From positions 32,830,619 through 32,894,618 of the forward strand of contig OX031071.1 in NCBI GenBank assembly GCA_943736015.1: DNA of 64,000 bases. Reading direction: 5' to 3'. Positions 32,283-42,355 of this stretch are shown piece after piece; positions within the stretch are counted from its first letter, which is position 1, and each line of letters starts with the position of its first letter. Below the pieces are notes generated by a model. It did no database searches. It saw only the letters and a list, made by a program, of their open reading frames with translations, and was not told where the DNA came from. The position numbers were made by a program, and so were the translations under genes. Origin of the DNA: Tridacna crocea. Its lineage: Eukaryota > Mollusca > Bivalvia > Cardiida > Cardiidae.

Positions 32283-32938
32283 TCAACTTCAAACTTCACA
32301 AGTGGATAGATCTCATTAAGGAGACGTGCAGTGTACAAGAACCATTACTGTATCTTCAGTATTTTTGGAGTTATTGCCCTTTGTACATTTTCGTCTGGAA
32401 TTTTTTTCCGGAGCATATCTCCAAAAGTATTTGAGATATCAACTTCAAACTTCACAAGTGGATAGATCTCATTAAGGAGGCGTGCAGTGTACAAGAACCA
32501 TAACTCTATCTTCATTTTTGGAGTTATTGCCCTTTGTACATTTTCGTCTGGAATTTTTGTCCGGAGCATATCTCCAAAAGTATGAAAGCTAGGAACTTGA
32601 AACTTCACACACATATAGAACTCATTGAGGAAGCGTGCAGTACGAAAGATCCATTAATCTGTCTTCAGTATTTTTGGAGTTATTGCCCTTTGCACATTTT
32701 TACTTTGAATTTTTTGTCCGGATTATATCTCCAAACGTATAAAAGCTAGGAACTTGAAACTTCACACATACATAGAACTCATTGAGAAGAAGTGCAGTGC
32801 GAAAGATCCATTACTCTGTCTTCAGTAATTTTGGAGTTATTGCCCTTTGTAAATTTTAACTTTTGATTTTTGTCTGGAGCATATCTCCAAAAGTATGAAA
32901 GCTAGGAACTTGAAACATCACACGCATATAGAACTAAT
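32283..32938. repeat. Tandem array, about 155-bp unit, left part
   Basis: Unit landmarks GAGCATATCTCCAAAAGTAT at about 32411, 32564, 32721 (variant) and 32877, with TTTTGGAGTTATTGCCCTTTG and AACTTCACACACATA between them. The array resumes at 38925 after the LINE. Confidence 0.88.
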
Positions 32939-33396
32939 TAAGGAACAGAACAGAACAGAACATACCTTTATTTCACCCAGGTATACAATATACAACATGG
33001 GGATATGATTAAATCAGATATGAAATGAATGAGAAAAAAAAATAAGCAGATGAACTTTTAACTGGAATTTGATCGGTCAAGAGGATAATATTCCTTATTA
33101 CAAGACTGCATTGAGGGATAAGAGCCTTTAACCGCCTTGAAATTGGATGTTCAGCTATGCGTATGGATTTACGGCGTAACATGTGTACACTACATGTTTA
33201 CATCCACGTGCAAATTTGGTTTATGTGAATGACATTCCTTTTTTACTATAGGAGGGTATAATCATAAGGTAAGTGTCATTATTTCATTCTCCAAACAATG
33301 TCAAATAATATGTTAGTATTGTAATAGTATGTTAATGTAAATCTAGCGTCTCATAGTTACTATGACCTAACCTTGATCGGTATATGGGCAGAGTAA

Positions 33397-33447
33397 ATCC
33401 AAGATCAGATTACACCCTAGTTGTGCTATCTGATCTTGAATTTCCAA
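33397..33447. repeat. GATC-palindrome inside the LINE 3' region
   Basis: CCAAGATCAGATTACA and CTATCTGATCTTGAATTT form the arms. Confidence 0.6.
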
Positions 33448-33614
33448 TGGCATAAAAAAAAGGTCATTCGGAGTCATATAGAGGCATATGATTAACGTAG
33501 CTACAGTTTTAGAAGCATTTGTGAAATTGTTCATAACACCGTCTCTTGCGGATAACGTTGTGATATGAACGAATTCAGTATACAGAACTAATACAAGCAA
33601 ATTTACAGATATGT

Positions 33615-33866
33615 TTAACTCTTAAATCTGTACGAAACAATCCCGGGTTTTCATAAATCTCAGAAGCTTTTTTTGTTTGTTTTTTTTTATTTTTATATCG
33701 TGGGAGAAGGAGAAGACGCTGGTGACCAACATTTTCTCCCTCTCTCACTATACATGCCATCTAGTTTTCACTGAATAAATCCTAATTTTGAGTCACATTC
33801 CTTTTGTTGTCTGCAGATGCTTTGATTTGAATCTATCTATAACTATGTCATTTGCCAAATAGTTAG
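33615..33866 (-). mobile_element. Diverged MITE-A in the LINE 3' region
   Basis: Begins TTAACTCTTAAATCTGTACG and ends TCATTTGCCAAATAGTTAG. The core has drifted to GAGAAGGAGAAGACGCTGGT. Confidence 0.7.
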
Positions 33867-33954
33867 CTAAACATCAGACTTATGTACTCCACTAAATTGA
33901 AAACACAATAAACAGACTAACTGAATTCAGCACAAATCAGGATTGCTATTGTTG

Positions 33955-34100
33955 CTAAATTTGCTTGGTGAACCATGTGGGAAAAGCAGAAAATGGCAGT
34001 TGCCAGCATTTTCCTCATTTCCCACAATCTGCCCCCCCCCCCAAAAAAAAAAACGTATTCATTATGATCGTTAAAAGCAGGTACGGTGTGATTCAGTTAT
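33955..34100 (+). mobile_element. MITE-A core fragment
   Basis: CATGTGGGAAAAGCAGAAAA to CATTTCCCACAATCTG, then a C run followed by an A run and a degraded right end. Confidence 0.65.
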
Positions 34101-34115
34101 ATGGTGGCATTGAAG

Positions 34116-36302
34116 TCAGGTAAATTGACCCATTATCAATCTAAGAAATTTACATAGATGTTTCAGCTTGTGAGGGTTATCCGAGCTGAGCAAATGGTGA
34201 AGTTGCAGATTGTTGCTAAAAGAAAACCCGGCGTCTTGGAAAAATCTAGCTCGTTCATTTCTGAAGAAGTCACAATGAAGAAGATAGTGAGTTTCGGATC
34301 CAACTTGATTTTGTGAGCACAGATCGCAGAGGCGGCTTTCGTAAGGGACTGAATCATATCTTAAACGTTCTACCGGAAGTTTAAAATTAGCTGTTCTAAA
34401 TTTAAATAAAGTTAAAGCATCTTCGTGATCTAAGATCTGTAGGTAATTTTCAGAATTATGTGTTGGTTTGAAACTAAAGTAAGTTTTACCTTTATTGGAT
34501 TCGCGTAGTTGTGTGTACCATGATTGTTTGTATTGATCGATTAATGTTACTTTTACTTGTTTGCTGATGGTTGAACTAGTAATATGATCTTGATGAAGCC
34601 ATAAATCTGAACGGCCAACCGAAGAAAGTATTTCTTTAACATTTTCGATCCATTTATACTGTGTGTTGGGTTGACAAATCATATATTTATATACTAGTAC
34701 TAGAAAGGATAGTTTTGATGTCTTGCCTATAATAAGGCGGTTCCAAAATGATACCATACGGGATTTTATATTAATAGAGAGGGGATATCGACCTAGTTCT
34801 CCCATTAGCATGTATAGAGGTGTGGACTTTCTTGCTTTTGTAACACGTCTCAGAAAATCAGTGTGAACTTTTTCCAGGACGTTTAAATTTTCGAAACCAA
34901 AAATTTCTGTGCCGTATGTAAGTATAGGTAGAATTGTGTGATCAAAAAGTTTTAGTATTAGATCCAATGGTAAGTCTGAATTGTTTGACTTTGAGTAAAG
35001 TATGTATAATGCTTTAGAGGCTTGTTCAGCTATATGTTTTCTTGCTTGTAAAAAAGAGCCGCTGCTGGAAAATGTGACTCCAAGGTAGTGATACTTATCT
35101 GTTACTTCTATCAGGTTTTCGCCTAGAGTGAATTGAAAATTGTTTATTCGACGGCTTCCAAAAACAACTACCTTAGTTTTATTAATATTAATTTGGAGGT
35201 GCCACATTTTGCAGTATTCATTGAAAACGTCTAGGCTTTTTTGAAGATCCTTTTCGGAATCCGACAACAGAACTGTATCGTCCGCATAGAGTAAAACTAA
35301 CAGCTTAAGCCATAGTGTAAAATCAGTGTTATTGTATAATTCTACTCCAACAGACCCGTTATTGTCTAGAAATGATTGCAAATCGTTTAGATAAATTGAA
35401 AATAGTAATGGCGATAAATTTTCTCCTTGACGGACACCGATTTCGGACAGGAATACTTCAGACAAAGCGCCATTATGACTTATACATGACTTAATATTTT
35501 GGTACATATTATTGATGACTTTATAAAACTTTCCATTAATATTATTCTTTAACAATTTATGCCATAAACCGGTCCTCCACACTTTGTCAAATGCTTGAGA
35601 GAAATCAATGAAAGCACAGTAGAGTTTTTGCCTTTTTTTTCGTAAAATGTCGATAAGTGCGTGTAGTGTAAATAAGTGGTCAGATGTTGAATAGTGTTTT
35701 CTAAATCCTGCCTGGTTTTCATTTAAAATATTGTTGTTTTCTAGAAAGGTATTGAGTCTACGATTTAGAACTGAAGTGAAGAGTTTCCCTAGACAACTGA
35801 GGATAGTTATGGGTCTATAGTTGCTAGGATCAGAAGAGTTTCCTTTGTTTTTATAAATTGGTATGATCGTGCCTTCTAGCCAAGAGCATGGAATGTGTCC
35901 GGTGTCGAAAATTAAATTAAACAACTTCGTATATATTGGGATCATACTGTCTTTGGTACTTTTAATGTATTCATTAGTTATTTCGTCGGTCGGACTTGGT
36001 GCTTTACCATTGTTCAAATTATTTATACTATCGAAAATTTCTTGAGCTGTAATATCAGAATTAAGCTGATCATTAATGTCGTGAAAAAGAATTGGGTCAT
36101 CATCAAGATAGTCTGGAGGAATGGTATTTGTATTGATTTCTTTAAAGTAGTCATAAAATTCCTGAATTGAAGGTGTTTGTTTATTTACAGACTTTTTATT
36201 AAGAGATTTTAAAAATTGCCAGTACTTTTTAGGGTTATTATCACTTAAGTTTCTCAGCCTTTTTGAATTTTCATGTTTCTCTCTTTTAATATAGAAATCC
36301 AT
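34116..36302 (-). pseudogene. LINE ORF2, reverse transcriptase part
   Basis: 728 codons from ATG 36302, in the same frame as the endonuclease part. RT motifs are intact: NYRPITILSCLGKLF, QAGFRKHYST, CAFIDFSQAFDKVW (A), GVRQGENLSPLLFS (B), VLLYADDTVLLS (C), INKTKVVVFG (D), YHYLGVTFSSS (E). The C-terminal part has TILPILTYGTEIFGFEN and a zinc-type block CDLCSQNQVGSETHYLLHC (CxxC...H...C). No RNase H domain is evident. The enzyme would be full length if translated together with the endonuclease. Clade is not assigned; jockey/CR1/I-like affinity is likely from the motif style. Confidence 0.88.
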
Positions 36303-36317
36303 AGTGCGCCTGTAATC

Positions 36318-37589
36318 TTAACTAGCGTTACGTAGACGGCGTTTATTGATGTCATTTTTATTGCCATTGTATAAAGTTTTCGCTTCATGGTATATTTTTC
36401 TAGCTTTTAAACAGTTGGGCCCGAACCATGACTTGTTATTAGTTTTGTTGTTAAAAGGATTCAGAATATGTCTTCTAGTTAAAGTATTTTCAGCAGCACC
36501 TTGAAATATATATTTTATTTTGTATGTTATAGATTCAATTTTATCTTTTACGTCTAATTCTGAATTGTTGAATGTGAGATAGATCTCGTTCATTTCATTT
36601 AAACATAGATTATTGGAAAATTCTTCTTTCAAATTGTCATTCCATTTATATTTCAGGTTACCCTTGTGTTGGAGACATGGACTGAATAAGTAAGAAAAAG
36701 AGTCAGAAGAGGGAGAAGAAACAGCAGCGGGAGTAGAAAGAGGATTACAGCGCAATGCCCATGTAACAGCACTGTGCCCGTCTGAAAATAATGAGTCTGT
36801 TTCGAATATTTCAAAGTTACTAAGGTATTGGAAGCATTCAGCAGTTGAGAGTACATAATCCAGTACTGACTTATTACGAAAAGTGTAATTTCCAAGATTT
36901 CTATCTTTGTGAACTCTTCCATTTAGAATAAAAATGTTGTTATTACGACAGATCTGAATTAACCTATGTCCATTAGTGTTTGTTTTAGTGTCACGCGACC
37001 TCCTGGAGAGAGGAATCGACAAGTTTTCGAGAACAGTGTATTTTTCTAAGTGCATCTGAAGTTCTGCGTCAATGCTGAAGTGATTATGAATAAATGTGTC
37101 TGTGCTCACAAAATCAGTCATGTTACCTGTTCGAGAGTTTGTGTCACCGGCCAGCATTACAAATTTGTTATTGCTACAAAAGTGATTAATTTCATATTCA
37201 AATTCATTTAAATCATCGTTATTGAAAAATCTTGAATTTTCTGGAGGGATATAAACAGCTCCGAGAACGAGATCTTCAGACAGATTAAATATTTTTTTGT
37301 CGAATTTTAGCCAAAGAATGTATTCTGACTTGTTTTCAAGAGCGACAACTTGATGAGAAATATTATCGCGAACGTAAACTCCAATGCCACCTGATTTCCT
37401 CTTGTAGGTTTGACTTCTATTTTTGGCAATATAATTGAAATTTGCAATATCAACATTATCTGTAGAGTCAATGTGAGTTTCAAGAACACAAAATACATCA
37501 AACTTTTCAATAAAATCAATGAAATCAGGATAACTCAGTCTTTTTTTGAGACCATTTACATTAAGGCACCCGAAATTAATGCTGAACAA
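36318..37589 (-). pseudogene. LINE ORF2, APE endonuclease part
   Basis: About 423 codons ending at an internal TAA (36318-36320). AP-endonuclease-like motifs are in order: NFGCLNVNGL, VFCVLETHID (catalytic Glu), VLGAVYIPPENSRF, MLAGDTNSRTGN (GDxN) and SDGHSAVTW (final Asp/His). The frame is open back to the ORF1 stop with no ATG: the 5' boundary shown here is a TTG, and the first ATG is at about codon 145, beyond the catalytic Glu. The same frame resumes after the TAA, so this is one ORF2 broken by a nonsense codon. Confidence 0.85.
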
Positions 37590-37625
37590 ATTCTGTGCGT
37601 AGTTGGTCTCTGACCCCTCTCTGTC

Positions 37626-38807
37626 CTATGTATGTTTAGGTATGTTGGAGGTAGAATCTCTTTGTTGCGGTTCCTGTCTATCCCAGTGTCTATTAAACGC
37701 AGTCGTCTGAGACGCTGTGTCCGGCATGTTTGTTTGGTGTTTCCTGACAGGAGCTTGTGACCGAGAAGGGCGCTGAACAGGAGATTTAGATTCTTGACGT
37801 GGTCTGTAAGACCTACCAGATGCCCTCGAAGAGCTACGCCCCTGTAAACTTGTGTCGGTGTTATCATTTGTATGTGTTTTATCTGTTTGCACGTGGGCAC
37901 GTGGATCATGCGACTGTGTGCGTGGTTTACTATACCTATCAATGGGCACTCTACTACGATTCATGACTAGGTTCCAGTCGGGGAACATATCAGTTATAAT
38001 TTTGCCATCTTGAACAATTTTGGCCGGATACACTAAATTCACCTTACTTTGGGGAAATCTGTTTTTTAGTTCCTTGTACTTAGGCCAAAGTTCGCGCCTG
38101 GCAGATTGAATTTCAGGTGGGAAATCACGGTTAATGTGGAAGGCTGTATTTTTCAGTTTGTAGGCGCGTGAAATAACAAGTTCAGTATCCCGTGAATCAA
38201 GAAAATAGGCTATGATGGGTCTGTGGGATCCTCTTTTAAACTTTCCCAATCTATGTACTCTGGGTATAGGAGGGCAGGGAGTAATATCAAGATGATCACT
38301 CAAAAAACTGGCTATAATTTCCATACAATTTTCACCTTTCTCTTCATTTATGCCCCCAAACAAAAGGTTATTTCTCCTGCTGCGAGCCTCTAAATCTAAA
38401 GACTTGTATTCGAGAAGGGTAAGTCTGTCATCTTGAGTGGAAATCTTTTGGTAAATATCACGGACATTGTTTTGGACTTCGATACACTGGTTCACCTTGT
38501 TGTGTATTGCACGCATCTCTGAGAAAATGTCAGAAAGTCTATCGTCAATATTATAACTTGATTCAGTGGAATTTCGGCCACTTCTGCCCCCTGAACTAAC
38601 TCTGGAGCGTTTATTTCTGTCAGACTTAGCCCGGGCCCCCCGTTCTAAATTTTCACTGTGTAATGGACGATCGAACACATCTCCGCAGCCGCCATTTTGG
38701 GACATTGTCAACACTTCGAAAGAGTTTTGTGTCGGAATTGAGATTGTTTCGCTCACCGTATTATTAGCGTAGTCACCAGAAGTAGCTAGGTCGTCATCTG
38801 CGATCAT
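37626..38807 (-). CDS. LINE ORF1 protein (L1-like RNA-binding)
   Basis: 393 residues from ATG at 38807 to TAG at 37626-37628. Residues 1-85 are Ser/Arg-rich and disordered; 85-142 are heptad-like and probably coiled coil; SRRNNLLFGGI (143-151) opens an RRM-like domain typical of L1-type ORF1 proteins; 218-275 match the following C-terminal domain (DFPPEIQSAR, YPAKIV...G); 283-393 are a basic Ser/Gln-rich tail. The family binds the element's RNA as a trimeric chaperone. The duplicated GATCATCTGC sequence lies at the start codon. No frame-disrupting change is seen. Confidence 0.85.
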   Translation of the reverse strand: MIADDDLATSGDYANNTVSETISIPTQNSFEVLTMSQNGGCGDVFDRPLHSENLERGARAKSDRNKRSRVSSGGRSGRNSTESSYNIDDRLSDIFSEMRAIHNKVNQCIEVQNNVRDIYQKISTQDDRLTLLEYKSLDLEARSRRNNLLFGGINEEKGENCMEIIASFLSDHLDITPCPPIPRVHRLGKFKRGSHRPIIAYFLDSRDTELVISRAYKLKNTAFHINRDFPPEIQSARRELWPKYKELKNRFPQSKVNLVYPAKIVQDGKIITDMFPDWNLVMNRSRVPIDRYSKPRTQSHDPRAHVQTDKTHTNDNTDTSLQGRSSSRASGRSYRPRQESKSPVQRPSRSQAPVRKHQTNMPDTASQTTAFNRHWDRQEPQQRDSTSNIPKHT

Positions 38808-38924
38808 CTGCGATCACTTTTTGGCTCATAGCTACAGAGTTTAACAGATATTTCGAAGAATTCTCCAAAGAACAAAGGCTGTGAAAAAAAAATGGCTGAC
38901 CACTCTCTTGACCGGAAGTAAGGA

Positions 38925-39330
38925 GAAGTGCACTGCTATAGAATCATAACTCTGTCTTCAGTAATTGTTGAGTTATTGCTCTTTGTAAATTTTCACTTTG
39001 GAATTTTGTTCGGAGCATATCTCCAAAAGTACAAAGGCTAGGAACTTCAAACTGTATACATTTATAGAATTCATTAAGGAGAAGTGCACTTCACAAAGTC
39101 CAAAACTCTGTCTTCAGTAATTTTTGAGTTGTTGCCCTTTGTTAATTTTTATTTTGGATTTCTGTCTGGCATACATCTCCAAAAGTATAAAAGCTAGGAA
39201 CTTGAAACTTCACACACATATAGAACTAATTGAGGAAAAAAGCAGTGCACAAGAACAATAACTATATCTTCAGTATTTTTGGAGTTATTGCCCTTTGTAA
39301 ATATTTACTTTGGATTTTTGTTCACACATT
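38925..39330. repeat. Tandem array, about 155-bp unit, right part
   Basis: Continues the 32283 array after the LINE. GAGCATATCTCC at 39013 and a CATACATCTCC variant at about 39168 keep the 155-bp phase. Confidence 0.85.
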
Positions 39331-39689
39331 TTCATTCAGATTCACAGGCTTTTTTCACTGATTACCCTTTGATGAATTTATCCTGTTCTGGGACAAGTAC
39401 TAGTTTTTTGCCCTTGTTTTTGTAATAAGGTGTCGTGGAAAAAGGGGGTTTCATGTTACATTTCATTCCATTTCTTCTGAAGGCAGCTCCTTCCACATTT
39501 CTTGACAGAATTGAATAGAATTTTGACAGAATATTTCTTGTCATGTGACCTATTGCATATTGTCAACATTTTGCGATTTGTAGCTGCGTCATGAAAAAAA
39601 GGGGGCTTCATGTTTTATTTCATTTTATTTCTTTAAATCGAAACAGTTACCGAGTTGTTCCTTCATTATCGATGGATTTTTGTCACAGT
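39331..39689. repeat. Degenerate GAAAAAGGGGG repeat block
   Basis: GAAAAAGGGGGTTTCATGTT (39438) and GAAAAAAAGGGGGCTTCATG (39592) lie about 157 bp apart and resemble the array in intron 5 of N6AMT1. Confidence 0.55.
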
Positions 39690-39918
39690 TTAACTTATTA
39701 CCACTCAATCCCTACTTTTGACAACCCCGAGAAGGAAGCCTTTAGAAAACATTATGGGAAAAGGAGAGAATGCTGGTAACCAGCATATTTTCCTTTTCAC
39801 AGAATGTTTTCTACTATTCACAAAACAAATTTGAAATTTTCAGTCACTTTTATTTTGTTGTCTGTAAATGCTTTCGATTTGGACAAGCCAAAAATATTGT
39901 TGTTTGGTAATGAGTTAA
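39690..39918 (-). mobile_element. MITE-A copy
   Basis: TTAA at both ends; core slightly eroded on the right arm. Confidence 0.85.
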
Positions 39919-40329
39919 CACAATGTGGCCTGCAACACGCAAAAAGGACTTTCGGACATTTGAGTAAAGTGTTGTCCAGGATCAGCCTGCGCAGTTCACA
40001 CAGGCTCACCCGAAACGATACTTTCCATTCTTATGGTATTTTTCTGTTTTGCACAAGTGTACTGTAGCATAAAAATCTATTGAAGTCGTAAAGTGCCGTC
40101 TCAGATCAGCCTGTGCGGACGGTTTAGTCTGACAACACGTAAAGCAAATGTTCAAATGCGCCTTTTCAAGTGTTGAAAGCTATATAGGGTTTTGGAGAAA
40201 AGGGGTCTAATGGTCTTTCAGGGACCAAACAACTATGAGCCATGAAACAGAAAAGGGGTCTAATGGTCTTTCAGCGACAAAACAACTCCTAGCCATGAAA
40301 CAAAATGTTAGGGTCCTGCATGGATTGAA

Positions 40330-40517
40330 GTGTTAAGATGTAGGGCTCGTAACTTTAGGTCTCGGGTTGGAGCCTAGCTGTACTGTTCTTGGACAATACA
40401 TTTCCAGAGCCTTTACCTTGTTCTGGTGAATTTCTTGACATACATTGAATATATAAGCTGTAGTCATGATAGGACTGAAATAATGTTGAAAGTGGTGTTC
40501 AACACCATTCAATCAAC
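40330..40517 (+). mobile_element. SINE fragment
   Basis: A tRNA-like 3' half (GGTCTCGGGTTGGAGCC) is followed by a tail GACTGAAATAATGTTGAAAG then TGGTGTTCAACACCATTCAA. The tail matches those at 20340, 40905 and 48185. Confidence 0.5.
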
Positions 40518-40675
40518 AAAATATTAGACAGGTCCGCATTGAAACATTTGTAGATAACAAACCAAGTGTGGCTTGAAGCCTGGTATTGGTCTTTGAAAAG
40601 TCTGAAAACTACCGTGGGCAAGAGAAAAAACTGTTTTTCAACATTTCTTCCTTTTCCAAAATCATATGGTTCTTT
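40505..40675 (+). mobile_element. Diverged MITE-A left half
   Basis: ATATTAGACAGGTCCGCATTG and a degraded core remain. A second SINE-tail copy (ACTGAAATATTGTTGAAAAC) follows at about 40790-40945. Confidence 0.55.
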
Positions 40676-40959
40676 ATTTGTGCAGGCATGTCCTGTAATC
40701 CAAGGGTAGCCATTTGGGCTCGACCAAATTTTGTCTTCAAGAATTAATAACAGCCAGTGGGACAGGATTCAGTTGTCTTTTATAATGTCTATGTAAGGAA
40801 AGCACTGAGCAGCCAGTGGCTTGCAAAAAGTGTGAAACATTGATGTAAGAAACTTCTGCAAAGCCTGGATAGTTGTACTGGTTGCTACGACATAACTGAA
40901 ATATTGTTGAAAACGGCACCAAAACACCAAAACAATGCATAGGTAGACAGCCGAGGTTG

Positions 40960-42162
40960 AGGTTCTAATCCACAAATCATCAAAGATGTATTTTTATAGT
41001 CAGTTACCTGTGATAAGGCCTTTGGGTAATACATGTATATAACTGGAAGCTTTCTATGATATTTGTGTGTAGAAATAATAACAAAACAACGAGTTTACAT
41101 AAATACAAATATTCGACATTTATTCAAAATTCATTTAATAGAATGTTCGAAATTACGAAGTACATTAAATTAGAAAGAAAAGAAGAGAATGTTGGACAAA
41201 TTGTTGACTTGAAAAAGTATTTAGTATTTTAAAAGTAAGCTATTGAGATTATTGTGACAAAATTAAACATCAAAATATGCTTTGTCATTGAACTTCATGT
41301 AAGTATCGAAATAGGTGACAAAAGTACAAGACATACATTTTTGTTATTTTCCTTATGTAATACGTAGTCTCTTATTGAATAAATACATGATATATACAGT
41401 TACGCAGCAAAAATGTACACAAAGAATGGACATATTTTTTTTTTAAATCAAAAATAGCGATCTAGACTACAGGTAATAAATATGAAAAAAAAAACATTCG
41501 TAAAATTCCAATCATCTCTCTCTCTCTCTCTCTTGTAAAACACGAATTGGACCGGAAAATGAACAAATGCAAACCCGTAATTATCGATAAAAAACACAAC
41601 CACATGTGAATAATGGGTACTAGATAAGAAGAAAGGTAGCCTGTGATTTGACAGCAGTTTTTGTGGAGAGAAAACATTCAGAACGGCGATAATGATGCAT
41701 ATAGATAAAATACTGCTGCCACGTTGTTTTTCCGGATAAACAATGTTTGATAGAATCACGTTTAGAAGTCAATTAATGTTTACAGATTATCGAGAATTGT
41801 GAAATTCTTCAAACGGGGGGGGGGGGGGGGGGGGGGGTAAAGTTAAATTCATGAATTCATAGCAAATGATTCTGAGGGAGTGGGTGGGGCAAGTTCGATT
41901 AAAATTGGCGAAAAAAAAATAAATTACTTGATCAAAAATAAATAATTAAAGCCAAATAAATAAATGATGACAAGATTTCCAACGACAGCTATCTTACTAA
42001 ACAAAGTACAACGAAATGTTGAGAAAAAACTTATTTATTCCACATCCTGCCGAAAGTCCGTTAAAATAAATTATCACAAAAATAGATTTCGTGAAATTTA
42101 TCGGTAGGAAATGGCAATTGTGTACTAAACTTATTTATACAAAAGCGGGGAATGTAGGCAAA
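40960..42162. other. No gene seen; simple repeats
   Basis: (CT)n at about 41515-41533 and a G run at about 41815-41837 stand out. The right part probably includes the 3' untranslated region of the minus-strand B-box gene; no clear polyadenylation signal is chosen. Confidence 0.4.
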
Positions 42163-42213
42163 GATCAGGCTGCACGTATGTGCAGACTGATCTTTGTCTA
42201 CAATCTCCGCGAA
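42163..42213. repeat. GATC-palindrome downstream of the B-box gene
   Basis: AAGATCAGGCTGCACGTATG then TGCAGACTGATCTTTGTCTA. It lies about 150 bp past the stop codon of the minus-strand gene, so it may be transcribed in its 3' UTR. Confidence 0.65.
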
Positions 42214-42355
42214 AAAAAAAACCTTCAAAGTCATATATGGGTTGAAAAGGAGGTAACACGGTAACCATGGTAACAATGGAATACATTGTGATGCTGATTT
42301 AAATGTCCGATGACTGAAATCCACAATGATATACAATGTCCAGGTCGAGGTGTCG

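Larger units (their letters stand above)
32945..38918 (-). mobile_element. Near-intact APE-type LINE, about 6 kb
   Basis: A minus-strand non-LTR retrotransposon sits in the 155-bp array. TAAGGA occurs on both sides (32939-32944 and 38919-38924) and the array continues across it, supporting a short target duplication. The 3' end is a (GTTCT)n microsatellite tail preceded by AATAAAGGTATGTTCTGTTC-like sequence; the same tail type occurs at 60930. Order on the minus strand: 5' leader of about 110 bp, ORF1, one TAG, endonuclease, one TAA, reverse transcriptase, then a 1.1-kb 3' region with MITE-A and GATC-palindrome insertions. ORF1 and both ORF2 parts are in the same frame. Confidence 0.88.

Noticed and set aside
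37556..37942. A 128-codon minus-strand frame between LINE ORF1 and ORF2
   Set aside because: It overlaps ORF1 in another frame, lacks domains, and is not needed to connect the ORFs, which share one frame.
41815..41837. G run as a quadruplex regulatory element
   Set aside because: A homopolymer of this kind is a common simple repeat and assembly weak point; nothing around it suggests function.
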